Both the position numbers and the translations under genes were made by a program. Shown one piece after another: positions 33,131 to 49,175 of a stretch of DNA of 64,000 nt; position 1 is the stretch's first letter; each line of letters begins with the position of its first letter. This stretch comes from Solirubrobacteraceae bacterium. Lineage in GTDB: Bacteria; Actinomycetota; Thermoleophilia; Solirubrobacterales; Solirubrobacteraceae. The stretch is taken from NCBI GenBank assembly GCA_024711025.1, contig JANJTP010000002.1, positions 81,121 through 145,120 of the forward strand, read 5' to 3'. The notes beneath the pieces are model-generated. The model was not told the origin of the DNA, ran no database searches, and worked only from the letters and a program-made list of their open reading frames with translations.

Positions 33131-33814
33131 ATGAACAGAGACCACAAAGCAGCGGCGGTCGCCGAGATCGCCGAGCAGATTCGCGAGTCCGAGGCGATCT
33201 TCGCCATCGACTTCCGCGGGCTGACCGTCACCCAGGCGGCGGAGGTCCGCAGCAGGCTGCGCGAGTCCGGCGCCACGCTGCGCGTCGTCAAGAACTCGCT
33301 GACCGAGCGCGCGGCCGACGAGGCCGGCGTCGAGGCGCTGAAGGCGATGCTCACCGGGCCGACCGCGCTGACGTTCGTGCGCGGCGACGCGGCGGGCGCG
33401 GCGAAGGCGATCTCGACCTTCAACCGCCAGACCTCCCTGCTGGAGTTCAAGGGCGGGATCATGGAGGGCGAGACGCTCGAGGCGGCGCAGCTCCAGGAGA
33501 TCGCCAAGCTGCCCTCCCGCGAGGTGCTCTACGCCCAGCTCGTCGGCGTCGTCGCGGCGCCGCTCACGGGCCTGGCCCGAGGGCTCGGCGGGCTGCTCGG
33601 CGGCCTTGCCATCGCGCTCGGCGAGCTGCGCGGCAAGAAGGAGTCCGGCGAAGTGCCGGCCGGTGAGCCGCAGGCCGCCGCAGCCGCGCCGCAGGCCGGA
33701 GAGCCCGCTCCCGCGGAGGAGCCGGCGGCCGAGGAGCAGAGCGACGAGCCGGCCGCCGAGGCCCAGCAGGACACCGATCCCGATACCGACAACGAGGCGG
33801 ACGCCTCGGCGTAG
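33131..33814 (+). CDS. rplJ: 50S ribosomal protein L10, extended C-terminus
   Basis: The N-terminal 170 residues are a normal L10 ([34 protein letters not shown], and the helix for L12 dimers near [20 protein letters not shown]). It anchors L7/L12 on 23S rRNA. The last 55 residues are Ala/Pro/Glu-rich and disordered, so the protein is 227 residues rather than about 170. GAGGAGG precedes ATG 33131. Confidence 0.95.
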   Translation: MNRDHKAAAVAEIAEQIRESEAIFAIDFRGLTVTQAAEVRSRLRESGATLRVVKNSLTERAADEAGVEALKAMLTGPTALTFVRGDAAGAAKAISTFNRQTSLLEFKGGIMEGETLEAAQLQEIAKLPSREVLYAQLVGVVAAPLTGLARGLGGLLGGLAIALGELRGKKESGEVPAGEPQAAAAAPQAGEPAPAEEPAAEEQSDEPAAEAQQDTDPDTDNEADASA

Positions 33815-33849
33815 GCCGAGCACGCCGAAGCGACACAGGAGAACATCAC

Positions 33850-34230
33850 ATGGCCACGACCCAGGAGTGGATCGAGGAGCTGAAGGGCATCTCGGTGCTC
33901 GAGCTCGCCGAGCGCATCAAGGCTCTCGAGGAGGAGTTCGGCGTGTCGGCGACCGCCGTCGCCGCAGCGGCGCCGGCCGCCGCCGGGGCCGGCGACGGAG
34001 CCGCCGAGGAGGAGGTCTCCTCGACCGTCGACGTCATCCTCACCGGTGCCGGTGACAAGAAGATCCAGGTCATCAAGGTCGTCCGCGCGGCGACCGGCCT
34101 CGGGCTCAAGGAGGCCAAGGCCGTCGTCGACGAGGCGCCCGGCCCGGTCAAGGAGGGCATCGATCGCGACGAGGCCGAGAAGCTCAAGGCGGAGCTCGAG
34201 GAGGCCGGCGCGAGCGTCGAGCTCAAGTAG
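33850..34230 (+). CDS. rplL: 50S ribosomal protein L7/L12
   Basis: The 126-residue protein has the dimerising N-terminus ([25 protein letters not shown]), the Ala-rich hinge and the factor-binding C-terminal domain ([36 protein letters not shown]). It forms the stalk that recruits EF-G and EF-Tu, both encoded later in this window. A strong terminator follows at 34271. Confidence 0.97.
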   Translation: MATTQEWIEELKGISVLELAERIKALEEEFGVSATAVAAAAPAAAGAGDGAAEEEVSSTVDVILTGAGDKKIQVIKVVRAATGLGLKEAKAVVDEAPGPVKEGIDRDEAEKLKAELEEAGASVELK

Positions 34231-34270
34231 CCCCTCGCGCGCGGCGTCCCGCGCCGCACGCGAGCGCAGT

Positions 34271-34308
34271 GCGACGGGCGTCCCCACGGGGCGCCCGTCG
34301 CGCTTTCC
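34271..34308 (+). terminator. intrinsic terminator after rplL
   Basis: GCGACGGGCG (34271-34280) pairs perfectly with CGCCCGTCGC (34292-34301), the stem continues inward through T-G and CCC/GGG to a CAC loop, and GCTTTCC follows. It separates rplJL from the ion channel and rpoBC. Confidence 0.75.
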
Positions 34309-34348
34309 GCATGCCTTCTCGTCCGGCGGCGCTGGTCGAATCACGCAC

Positions 34349-35056
34349 GTGACGATCCGCCGGCGTGTGCGAAGGCTCGAGGCGAGCCACAGCTACGGCT
34401 ACGTGCTGGCCCTCGTCGTGCTCGTCATCGGACTGACGATCGGCGCGCCCGACACGGAGCTGGGCCGCATCGTGATCGTCACCGTCCAGGCGGCGACGCT
34501 GCTCGTCGCCGTGTGGACGGCGCGGGCCCCGACGCGCACCGTCCACGTCGTGTCGATCCTCGCCGGCTTCGCGCTGCTGTTCGCGCTGATCGCGACGTTC
34601 GCGCCCGGCGACGCTCGCGCGCTGACCCGGATCGTCAACGGGCTGCTGGTCGCCGTCGTCCCGGTCGTCATCACGCGCGGGATCGGCCGGGTGATCCGCG
34701 AGCAGGGCGTGACGCTCAACGCCGCGTCCGGCGTGCTGACGCTCTACCTGCTGCTCGGCCTCTTCTTCGGCACGCTCTACGCGGCGCTCGCCGAGCTGCT
34801 GAGCACCCCCTACTTCATCGGTCCGCAGTCCGACTCGCTGTCGATCTCCGTCTACTTCTCGTTCGTCACGCAGACGACGGTCGGCTACGGAGACGTGGTT
34901 CCCGCACTGGCTTTCGGGCGCGCGCTCGCAGTAGTGCAGGCGGTGCTCGGCCAGCTCTATCTCGTCTCCGTCGTGGGGCTGGTGGTGGGCCACATCGGGC
35001 GCCGCGGGCCGCTGCGCGGCGAGTCCGGGTCGCCCGACGGCGGCCCGTCGGAATGA
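34349..35056 (+). CDS. potassium-channel-like ion channel protein
   Basis: The 235-residue protein has four to six membrane helices and a selectivity filter TTVGYGD (176-182) in a pore loop after YFSFVTQ, followed by the inner helix ALAVVQAVLGQLYLVSVVGLVVGHIG. It lacks a cytoplasmic RCK domain. One filter per chain implies a tetramer conducting K+. The first half (LALVVLVIGLTIG...LIATFAPG) is a separate membrane block. I chose GTG 34349 where the hydrophobic protein begins; the longer frame overlaps rplL and the terminator. It sits between rplL and rpoB, where actinobacteria often have no gene. Confidence 0.87.
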   Translation: MTIRRRVRRLEASHSYGYVLALVVLVIGLTIGAPDTELGRIVIVTVQAATLLVAVWTARAPTRTVHVVSILAGFALLFALIATFAPGDARALTRIVNGLLVAVVPVVITRGIGRVIREQGVTLNAASGVLTLYLLLGLFFGTLYAALAELLSTPYFIGPQSDSLSISVYFSFVTQTTVGYGDVVPALAFGRALAVVQAVLGQLYLVSVVGLVVGHIGRRGPLRGESGSPDGGPSE

Positions 35057-35075
35057 CCGGCTCGCGCCGCTGCGC

Positions 35076-35081
35076 TACCCT
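35076..35081 (+). promoter_or_regulatory. upstream -10 (TACCCT), possible rpoB P1
   Basis: GCTACCCT lies just after the ion-channel stop; a transcript from near 35088 would enter rpoB with a leader of about 200 nt. Confidence 0.35.
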
Positions 35082-35204
35082 CTCGCTCGTCGGCCGATAG
35101 TCGCAGCCGTCCCATGATCGTCACCCGCGCCACATACGCGGGGGCGGGGGCGGGGTCCGTGAGCGCCGGCACGCCCGAGTGGCAGGGACCCGCGTTCCCT
35201 GTGC

Positions 35205-35210
35205 TATCTT
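35205..35210 (+). promoter_or_regulatory. extended -10 (TATCTT), proximal rpoB promoter
   Basis: TGTGC precedes TATCTT. CAGGGA (35183-35188) and TCCCTG (35196-35201) form an inverted repeat over the -35 area. The leader to GTG 35287 is about 70 nt and holds GAGGAG. Confidence 0.5.
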
Positions 35211-35286
35211 GGACGGTCGCGCCCGCGTGGGCGCGATCCTCGCCGTGACCCCGTCCGCCTCCGACCCTCACGAGGAGTCGCCCGTC

Positions 35287-38967
<3,681 letters not shown>

Positions 38968-39010
38968 GCCGCTCGGCCGCGCCCACGCAGCAAGAGGAAA
39001 CGGAGCCACC

Positions 39011-43267
<4,257 letters not shown>

Positions 43268-43273
43268 CGCCCC

Positions 43274-43632
43274 GGCGGCGTCTGCGGACGCCTGACGTCC
43301 CCGACGGCGACCCACCGTGCTTAGTAGGCACTATCGGGTCGCCGGCGTGGACGTCATCCATCCCGCAGCCGCGCGCCGGGCTGGCGGCGTCTGCGGGCGC
43401 CTCGCGCCACCCGTGGCCGGCCACCGTGCTAGCGCACTATCGGCCGGCCACGGTCGTCGCGATTGCATCCCGCGGCCGCTCGCCAGGGTTCTGGCGGTGT
43501 CTGCGGGCGCCTGACGCCTCCGACGGCGACCCACCGTGCTTAGCGCACTATCGGCCGGCCACGGTCGTCGCGATTGCATCCCGCAGCCGCTCGCCGGGCT
43601 GGCGGCGTCTGCGGGCGCCTGACGCCCCTGGG
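43274..43632. repeat. tandem 109-bp repeat array with paired hairpins
   Basis: Units: A 43274-43382, B 43383-43492, C 43493-43600, and a partial D from 43601 to about 43632. Each starts GGCGGYGTCTGCGGRCGCCT and holds a hairpin with core ACC-GTGC...GCAC-TAT. In A the outer arms are CGGCGACCC/GGGTCGCCG; in B they are CCGTGGCCGGCC and its exact complement. C has A's left arm with B's right arm. A second inverted repeat (CCCGCAG...CTGCGGG) spans each unit junction. The array lies directly after rpoC and codes for nothing. Confidence 0.85.
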
Positions 43633-44055
43633 CCCGCGGCCGGCGCCTCGTCCGGCCGGGAAGGGGCTTGGCGGTCCGGGCCGAAGCTAGTCGAGCGTGT
43701 TGACCGACGCTCGCCATCGACCGGTCGAACGCTCGAGCGGAGTGGGCTCGAGCGGCCGGATCGCACGATCGCAGCCCTCGGCCGACGGGTCGCCGCCGCC
43801 GCTCATCGCGCCCACGCGACCACCCGCCGCATCCTCGCTGCCACTGCCCGTAGAACGCTTTCCGCAGCCGGCGAGCCGGGGGCTCGTCGCGGATATCGGC
43901 ACGGGCCGGGAACGCGCGCGGCGCGGTGCGGCGAGGCGCTCGGACGGCTACCCTGCGTGGGACGCATCGTGCTCGAACCGGGCTTCGTCCGCTTCGATCG
44001 CGAGATTGCCGAACGCCAGGCCGGGGGCCCGCCGCCCCGTGCGTCGCCCCCCCAA
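43633..44055. other. intergenic stretch without recognised genes
   Basis: After the repeat array I see only GC-rich DNA without a convincing frame. The one signal is GCTACCCT at 43947-43954, a likely -10 for the DMT gene. The gap from the rpoC stop to that gene is about 790 bp in all, unusual in a window where most gaps are under 100 bp. Confidence 0.5.
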
Positions 44056-44949
44056 ATGAGCCTCAATCTCGGCATCCTCCTCGCGCTCATCAGCGCGCTC
44101 GCGGGCAACGCGGCCTTCTTCCTGAAGCATCGCGGTGCCGTGGCAGCCGCGCCGGTGGACATCCGCCATCCGCTGCGCAGCGCGATCGGGCTCTGGCGCT
44201 CGCGGTGGTTCGCCGCGGGCATGGCCGTCGGGCTCGTCGGATGGCTGCTCCACGTCGCCGCGCTGACGCTCGCGCCCCTGTCCGTCGTGCAGGCGGTCAT
44301 CGCGGGCGGCGTGGCGCTGATCGCCGTCATGGCCGACCGCCTCTTCGGCCTGCGAGTCGAGCGCCGACAGTGGTGGGGCGTCGGGCTGACGGCGGTCGGG
44401 CTGATGCTGCTCGCCGTGACGATGCCGCGCGTGACCGGTGCGAGCGCCTCGTACTCGCTCGCCGCGCTCATCTCCTTCGAGGCCGGCCTGCTGGGCGTCG
44501 GGGCCCTCCTGATCATCGGCCCGCGGGCCGCCGGCGCTCGCGCCGAGCACCACGGGATCGCACTGGCGGCGGCGTCGGGCATCCTGTTCGGCGTCTGCAG
44601 CGTCTCCATCAAGGCGCTCTCGGGGCTGGTCGGGATGCAGGGCGCGATCGCGCTGCTCAGCCCTTGGACCGCGGTGGCGCTGCTCGCCTCGGCCAGCGCG
44701 TTCTACGCCTCGGCGCGCAGCCTCCAGGTCGGCGGCGCTGTCGAGGTGATCGCGATCACCGGCAGCGCGGCGACGATCTGCACCATCGCGGGCGGCGTCC
44801 TGGTCTTCAGCGATCCGATGCCCGGCGATCCGCTCGGGATCACGCTCCAGGCGATCGCCTTCCTCCTCGTCATCGGCGCGTCGGCGCTGACGCCCGCGCC
44901 GCGCGCGGCGTTGGTCGCCCCAAGGCCCGCCGCGGCGCCCCTCTCCTAA
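44056..44949 (+). CDS. DMT-superfamily membrane transporter
   Basis: The 297-residue protein has nine to ten membrane helices: LGILLALISALAGNAAFFLKHRGA, GMAVGLVGWLLHVAALTLAPLSVVQAVIAGGV (a DMT core with conserved PLSVVQ), AAASGILFGVCSVSIKALSG, and GDPLGITLQAIAFLLVIGASAL. The layout resembles the NIPA/EamA branch; ligand unknown. ATG 44056 fits the first helix. A leaderless GTG at 43969, seven bases after a predicted transcription start, would add 29 soluble residues; I cannot choose firmly. Confidence 0.8.
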   Translation: MSLNLGILLALISALAGNAAFFLKHRGAVAAAPVDIRHPLRSAIGLWRSRWFAAGMAVGLVGWLLHVAALTLAPLSVVQAVIAGGVALIAVMADRLFGLRVERRQWWGVGLTAVGLMLLAVTMPRVTGASASYSLAALISFEAGLLGVGALLIIGPRAAGARAEHHGIALAAASGILFGVCSVSIKALSGLVGMQGAIALLSPWTAVALLASASAFYASARSLQVGGAVEVIAITGSAATICTIAGGVLVFSDPMPGDPLGITLQAIAFLLVIGASALTPAPRAALVAPRPAAAPLS

Positions 44950-45139
44950 GGCGCAAAGCCCCGCCGGCACGGGCAACGTGCGCCGGCGCTCGCCAGGGCC
45001 GTGCCGTCCGGCGCGGCCAGGCGGAGCGCGCACCACCCGGGCCGACCCCGGCCCCCGCCCGGCGGGCCGCACGCGGACCGATCGCCCGGCGCTCGCAGGC
45101 CCCACCGGCGCGCTCATCACAGACCGCTGCTCCAACCTG

Positions 45140-45145
45140 TAGCGT
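45140..45145 (+). promoter_or_regulatory. -10 element (TAGCGT) of fhs-fchA
   Basis: The predicted start near 45152 gives a 40-nt leader ending in a purine-rich GTGAGAGAGAG before ATG 45193. The rest of the gap from 44950 holds no recognised feature. Confidence 0.4.
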
Positions 45146-45192
45146 GCCGAGCCGCCCGCCGCTGTGAAAACGAGCGAAGGTGTGAGAGAGAG

Positions 45193-46872
45193 ATGAAGTC
45201 CAGCCTGGAGATCGCGCAGGAGCACGAGCTCATCCCGATCGACAAGATCGCCGAGAGCTGCGGCCTGCTGCCCGAGGAGATAGAGCCGTACGGCCGCTAC
45301 AAGGCGAAGATCGACCTGTCGGTCCTCGACCGTATGGCGTCGGTGCCGAACGGGAAGATCGTCTGCGTCGCCGGCATGACGCCGACCAGGGCGGGGGAGG
45401 GCAAGACGACCACGCTGGTCGGGCTCACCCAGGGCCTGGGCGCGATCGGCAAGCGCTCGGTCGCGTGCCTGCGGGAGCCGTCGCTCGGTCCCGTGTTCGG
45501 CGTCAAGGGCGGCGCGGCCGGCGGAGGGCTCACGCAGGTGGTGCCGATGGAGGACCTCAACCTCCACTTCACCGGCGACATCCACGCGATCGGCGCCGCC
45601 AACAACCTCCTCGCGGCGATGCTCGACGCGTCGATCCTCCACGGCAACCCGCACAAGATCGACGCGCTGCGCGTCGGCTGGCGCCGTGCACTGGACATGA
45701 ACGACCGCGCGCTGCGCCAGACCTCCATCGGTCTCGGCGGCAGGGCGAACGGCTACCCGCGCGAGACCGGCTTCGACATCACGGCCGCTTCGGAGGTCAT
45801 GGCGATCATGGCCGTCGCCCGCGACCTGCACGACCTCCGCGCGCGGCTCGGGCGGATCACGGTGGCCCACTCGTTCGACGGCGGCAAGCCGATCACGGCC
45901 GAGGACCTCGGCGCGGCGGGCGCGATGACGGTGCTGCTCAAGGACGCGATCAAGCCGAACCTCGTCCAGACGCTCGAGGGTCAGCCCTGCCTGATGCATT
46001 GCGGGCCCTTCGCGAACATCGCCCACGGCAACAACTCGCTCGTCGCCGACCTGATCGGCATGAAGATGGGCGACTACGTCGTCACGGAGTCGGGCTTCGG
46101 GTCGGACATGGGGATGGAGAAGTTCTTCGACATCGTCTGCCGCTTCGGCGAGCTCACGCCCAGTGCCGTCGTCCTGGTGACGACCGTGCGCGCGATCAAG
46201 CACCACGGCGGAATGGATGACGATCCGAGGGCTGATCGCCAACGGGGCCTGTCGGCGATCGAGGCCGGGATGGCGAACGTCCGCCGCCACATCGGCATCG
46301 TCGCCCAGTACGGAGTCCCTTGCGTCGTCGCCGTCAACCGCATGCAGGGCGACACGAACGAGGAGGTCGAGCTCGTCAAGCGCCTGGCGAAGGAGGCCGG
46401 GGTGTTCGGCGCGGAGGTCAACGAGGGCTTCGCCAAGGGCGGCGCCGGCGCGGCGGCCCTGGCCGAGGCGGTCGTCGCGGCATGCGAGCAGCCCAACGGC
46501 TTCCGCCCGCTCTACGCCGACGCGGACTCGATCCCGGACAAGATCGAGGCGATCGCGACGAAGGTCTACGGGGCTTCGAGCGTCTTCTACTACCCGGAGG
46601 CCGAGAAGAAGATCGGGCAGTTCATCGCCGACGGGCTCGGGCACTTCCCGATCTGCATGGCGAAGACGCACCTCTCACTCTCGTCGGATCCGCTGCTGCT
46701 GGGCGCGCCGGAGAACTTCACGCTCCCGGTGCGCGACATCCGCGCCTACACCGGAGCCGGCTGGCTGGTGTCGCTGTGCGGCGACATCATGCAGATGCCC
46801 GGCCTGGGCAAGGAGCCGGCCGCCCTCGACATCGACATCGACGCCGACGGCAAGACCGTCGGGCTCTTCTAG
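45193..46872 (+). CDS. fhs: formate--tetrahydrofolate ligase
   Basis: The 559-residue enzyme makes 10-formyl-THF from formate, THF and ATP in the cytoplasm. The P-loop TPTRAGEGKTTT (about 64-75) is preceded by KIVCVAGM. Further signatures are REPSLGPVFGVKGGAAGGG, LHFTGDIHAI, the FDITAASEVMAIMA block and the C-terminal IRAYTGAGWLVSLCGDIMQMPGLGKEPAA. The length matches the family. fchA follows 9 bp later, so formate can be funnelled to methenyl- and methylene-THF by one operon. Confidence 0.96.
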   Translation: MKSSLEIAQEHELIPIDKIAESCGLLPEEIEPYGRYKAKIDLSVLDRMASVPNGKIVCVAGMTPTRAGEGKTTTLVGLTQGLGAIGKRSVACLREPSLGPVFGVKGGAAGGGLTQVVPMEDLNLHFTGDIHAIGAANNLLAAMLDASILHGNPHKIDALRVGWRRALDMNDRALRQTSIGLGGRANGYPRETGFDITAASEVMAIMAVARDLHDLRARLGRITVAHSFDGGKPITAEDLGAAGAMTVLLKDAIKPNLVQTLEGQPCLMHCGPFANIAHGNNSLVADLIGMKMGDYVVTESGFGSDMGMEKFFDIVCRFGELTPSAVVLVTTVRAIKHHGGMDDDPRADRQRGLSAIEAGMANVRRHIGIVAQYGVPCVVAVNRMQGDTNEEVELVKRLAKEAGVFGAEVNEGFAKGGAGAAALAEAVVAACEQPNGFRPLYADADSIPDKIEAIATKVYGASSVFYYPEAEKKIGQFIADGLGHFPICMAKTHLSLSSDPLLLGAPENFTLPVRDIRAYTGAGWLVSLCGDIMQMPGLGKEPAALDIDIDADGKTVGLF

Positions 46873-46881
46873 GGGGCGGCC

Positions 46882-47493
46882 GTGACGAGCGCGTTCGTCG
46901 ATCGGGCGCTCAGCGAGCTGCTCGACGACGTCGCCGCCCAGAGCCCGTCTCCGGGCGGCGGCGGCTGCGCGGCGTGGGCCTGCGCGATGGGCGCCGGCCT
47001 CGCCGAGATGGCGGCCTCGTTCACGCTGGCGCGGCCCCGCTACGCCGACGTGCACGAGCGGATGGCGGCGATCCGTGTGCAGGCCGGCGAGCTGCGCAGC
47101 CGTGCGTGCGAGCTGGCCGAGCACGACTCCGAGGGCTATGCGCCGGTGCTGGCCGCGCTGCAGCTCCCGCCGGAGCACCCGGAGCGGGCGCAGCGGCTGG
47201 CAGACGCCCTGTCGGCTGCCGCGGAGACGCCGCTCGCCGCGGCGGAGGTGGCCGCCGCGGTGGCGGAGCTGGCGGCGGAGGTGGCGCGGACCGGCAACAC
47301 GCACCTGACGGGTGACGCCGTGACGGGCGCGCTGCTCGCGGAGGCCGCCTGCCGAGCGGCCTCCCGGCTCGTCGAGATCAACCTCGCGGATCGGGCGGGG
47401 GACCCCCGCCTGGAGCGCCTCGCGGAGGCGGTGCGCCGCGCGGGCGCGGCTCGCGACGAGGCGCTGCGCCCGCGCGACGAGTCGAGCGGGTAG
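46882..47493 (+). CDS. fchA: methenyltetrahydrofolate cyclohydrolase (FchA/FTCD-C family)
   Basis: The 203-residue protein is all-helical and carries the FTCD-C signature PSPGGGGCAAWACAMGAGLAEMAASFTL at the N-terminus (PSPGGG-x-AA core) and the helix pairs around AEHDSEGYAPVLAAL. It interconverts 10-formyl- and 5,10-methenyl-THF, the step after Fhs, and it lies 9 bp downstream of fhs. It begins with GTG 46882 after GGGGGC. Its AxA-rich middle is more Ala-rich than most members. Confidence 0.88.
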   Translation: MTSAFVDRALSELLDDVAAQSPSPGGGGCAAWACAMGAGLAEMAASFTLARPRYADVHERMAAIRVQAGELRSRACELAEHDSEGYAPVLAALQLPPEHPERAQRLADALSAAAETPLAAAEVAAAVAELAAEVARTGNTHLTGDAVTGALLAEAACRAASRLVEINLADRAGDPRLERLAEAVRRAGAARDEALRPRDESSG

Positions 47494-47613
47494 GAGGCCG
47501 GGCGGTCGTCCGCGACGGCGGGCTCGAAAGGCGCCGTCATGGCCGGCTCGCCGAGGGTCCAGGGCTCGCACGGCCTCGCTCTGACGACGGACCGGCCCAA
47601 CGGGGCTCTGATT

Positions 47614-47628
47614 TGTACATTCTGTACA
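47614..47628. promoter_or_regulatory. palindrome TGTACA-TTC-TGTACA before the aminotransferase gene
   Basis: Two TGTACA hexamers (each itself a palindrome) form an inverted repeat in a short AT-rich patch about 80 bp before the predicted transcription start. The position fits an activator site, for which the PucR protein downstream is a candidate. Confidence 0.45.
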
Positions 47629-47683
47629 GGCAGGCTTCATGGGATCGTGCAGAACGGCAGCTTCGGGCGCCGTACGCCCACGC

Positions 47684-47689
47684 TACGTT
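47684..47689 (+). promoter_or_regulatory. -10 element (TACGTT) of the aminotransferase gene
   Basis: GCTACGTT predicts a start near 47696, with about 65 nt of leader to ATG 47762. Confidence 0.4.
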
Positions 47690-47761
47690 GTCCAGAACGA
47701 TCAACGGATCATCCGCGGTGGCGAACGATTCTCCCGCGGGAGCGAAGAGAGGGCACGGAGC

Positions 47762-49144
47762 ATGACGTCGACCATCGCGTCGAGCACCACCATCGACCAC
47801 CAGGAGCTTGCCAAGCGCCACCTATGGCTGCACTTCAGCCGCATGGGCGCCTACGGCCGCGGCGCCGAGATGCCGATCATCGTCAAGGGCGACGGCTGCT
47901 ACGTATGGGACGAGCACGGCAACCGCTTCCTCGACGGCCTCAGCGCGCTGTTCTGCGTGAACATCGGCCATGGCCGCGCCGACATCGCGCAGGCCGGCGT
48001 CGATCAGGCCAAGGAGCTCGGCTTCTTCACGACGTGGTCCTACGCCCACCCGCCGGCGATCGAGCTTGCGGCGAAGATCGCGTCGCTCACCCCCGGGGAC
48101 CTCAACCGCGTCTTCTTCACGTCCGGCGGGGGTGAGTCGGTCGAGACCGCGCTCAAGGTCGCCCGCCAGTACCACAAGCTCACCGGCAACCCCAACAAGA
48201 CGAAGTTCATCGCCCGCGAGGTCGCCTACCACGGCACGACCCTGGGAGCGCTCGCGGCGACCGGCGTGACCGGCCTGCGCACGCCGTACGAGCCGTTCAC
48301 CCCCGGCGGCTGCCACGTCCCGAACACGAACCTCTACCGGCTGCCGCCCGGCCACGGCGTCGAGACGCTCGCCGACGCGGTCGCCCAGCGGATCGAGTTC
48401 GAGGGCCCGGAGACCGTCGCCGCCGTCATCATGGAGCCGGTCCAGAACGCGGGCGGCTGCCTCGTGCCGCCCGATGGCTACTGGCAGCGGGTACGCGAGA
48501 TCTGCGACCGCTACGACGTCCTGCTGATCTCCGACGAGGTCATCTGCTCGTGGGGACGCCTGGGCACGTGGTTCGGCGCGCAGCGCTTCGGCTACCAGCC
48601 CGACATCATCACGACGGCGAAGGGGCTTACCTCGTCGTACGCGCCGATGGGGGCGATGATCGCCTCCGATCGCGTCATCGAGCCGTTCCTGGAGGGCGCC
48701 AACAGCTTCCTGCACGGCTTCACGTTCGGCGGGCATCCGATGGCCTCGGCCGTCGCGCTCGCGAATATCGCGGCGCTCGAAGAGGAGGGCATCCTCGAGC
48801 ACGTGAGGGAGAACGAGCCCCACTTCCGCGCGATGCTCGAGTCGCTGCGCGACATCCCGATCGTCGGCGACGTGCGTGGCGTCGGCTACTTCCACGCGAT
48901 CGAGCTCGTAAAGGACCGTGAGACCAAGGAGTCCTTCGAGGGCGAGGCGGCCGAGACGCTGCTGCGCGGCTTCCTCTCCGGCGAGCTGTTCCGCCGCGGG
49001 CTGATCTGCCGCGCCGACGACCGCGGCGACCCGGTCATCCAGCTCGCTCCGCCGCTGATCGCGGGGCCCGAGCAGTTCGAGGAGATCGAGGCCGTGCTGC
49101 GTCCGGTCCTCGAGGAGGCCTCGATGCGCATGGGCTCCCACTGA
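47762..49144 (+). CDS. class III (omega-amino acid) aminotransferase
   Basis: The 460-residue PLP enzyme has the class III pattern: DGLSALFCVNIGHGRADIAQA, FFTSGGGESVETALKVARQYH (phosphate-binding), AVIMEPVQNAGGCLVPP, LLISDEVICSWGRLGTWFGAQ (Asp contacting PLP) and the catalytic lysine in ITTAKGLTSSYAPMGAMI. It resembles beta-alanine/taurine/GABA:pyruvate aminotransferases. The neighbouring alanine dehydrogenase could turn the alanine formed back into pyruvate and ammonia, so pyruvate is the likely acceptor. The upstream longer frame is not conserved; ATG 47762 precedes the family start. Confidence 0.9.
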   Translation: MTSTIASSTTIDHQELAKRHLWLHFSRMGAYGRGAEMPIIVKGDGCYVWDEHGNRFLDGLSALFCVNIGHGRADIAQAGVDQAKELGFFTTWSYAHPPAIELAAKIASLTPGDLNRVFFTSGGGESVETALKVARQYHKLTGNPNKTKFIAREVAYHGTTLGALAATGVTGLRTPYEPFTPGGCHVPNTNLYRLPPGHGVETLADAVAQRIEFEGPETVAAVIMEPVQNAGGCLVPPDGYWQRVREICDRYDVLLISDEVICSWGRLGTWFGAQRFGYQPDIITTAKGLTSSYAPMGAMIASDRVIEPFLEGANSFLHGFTFGGHPMASAVALANIAALEEEGILEHVRENEPHFRAMLESLRDIPIVGDVRGVGYFHAIELVKDRETKESFEGEAAETLLRGFLSGELFRRGLICRADDRGDPVIQLAPPLIAGPEQFEEIEAVLRPVLEEASMRMGSH

Positions 49145-49175
49145 GGGAGCCCCAGCGCCGGCCGGCCGACAACCG

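Noticed and set aside
35114..35248. Short + frame of 44 codons within the rpoB leader.
   Set aside because: It spans the proximal rpoB promoter, has no ribosome binding site and no recognised sequence.
43274..43632. The repeats after rpoC as a CRISPR array.
   Set aside because: Units are directly abutting and about 109 bp long, with no spacers of unique sequence and no cas genes.
43687..43902. A 71-codon minus-strand frame in the rpoC-DMT gap.
   Set aside because: There is no ribosome binding site or leaderless promoter, and the composition is that of non-coding GC-rich DNA.
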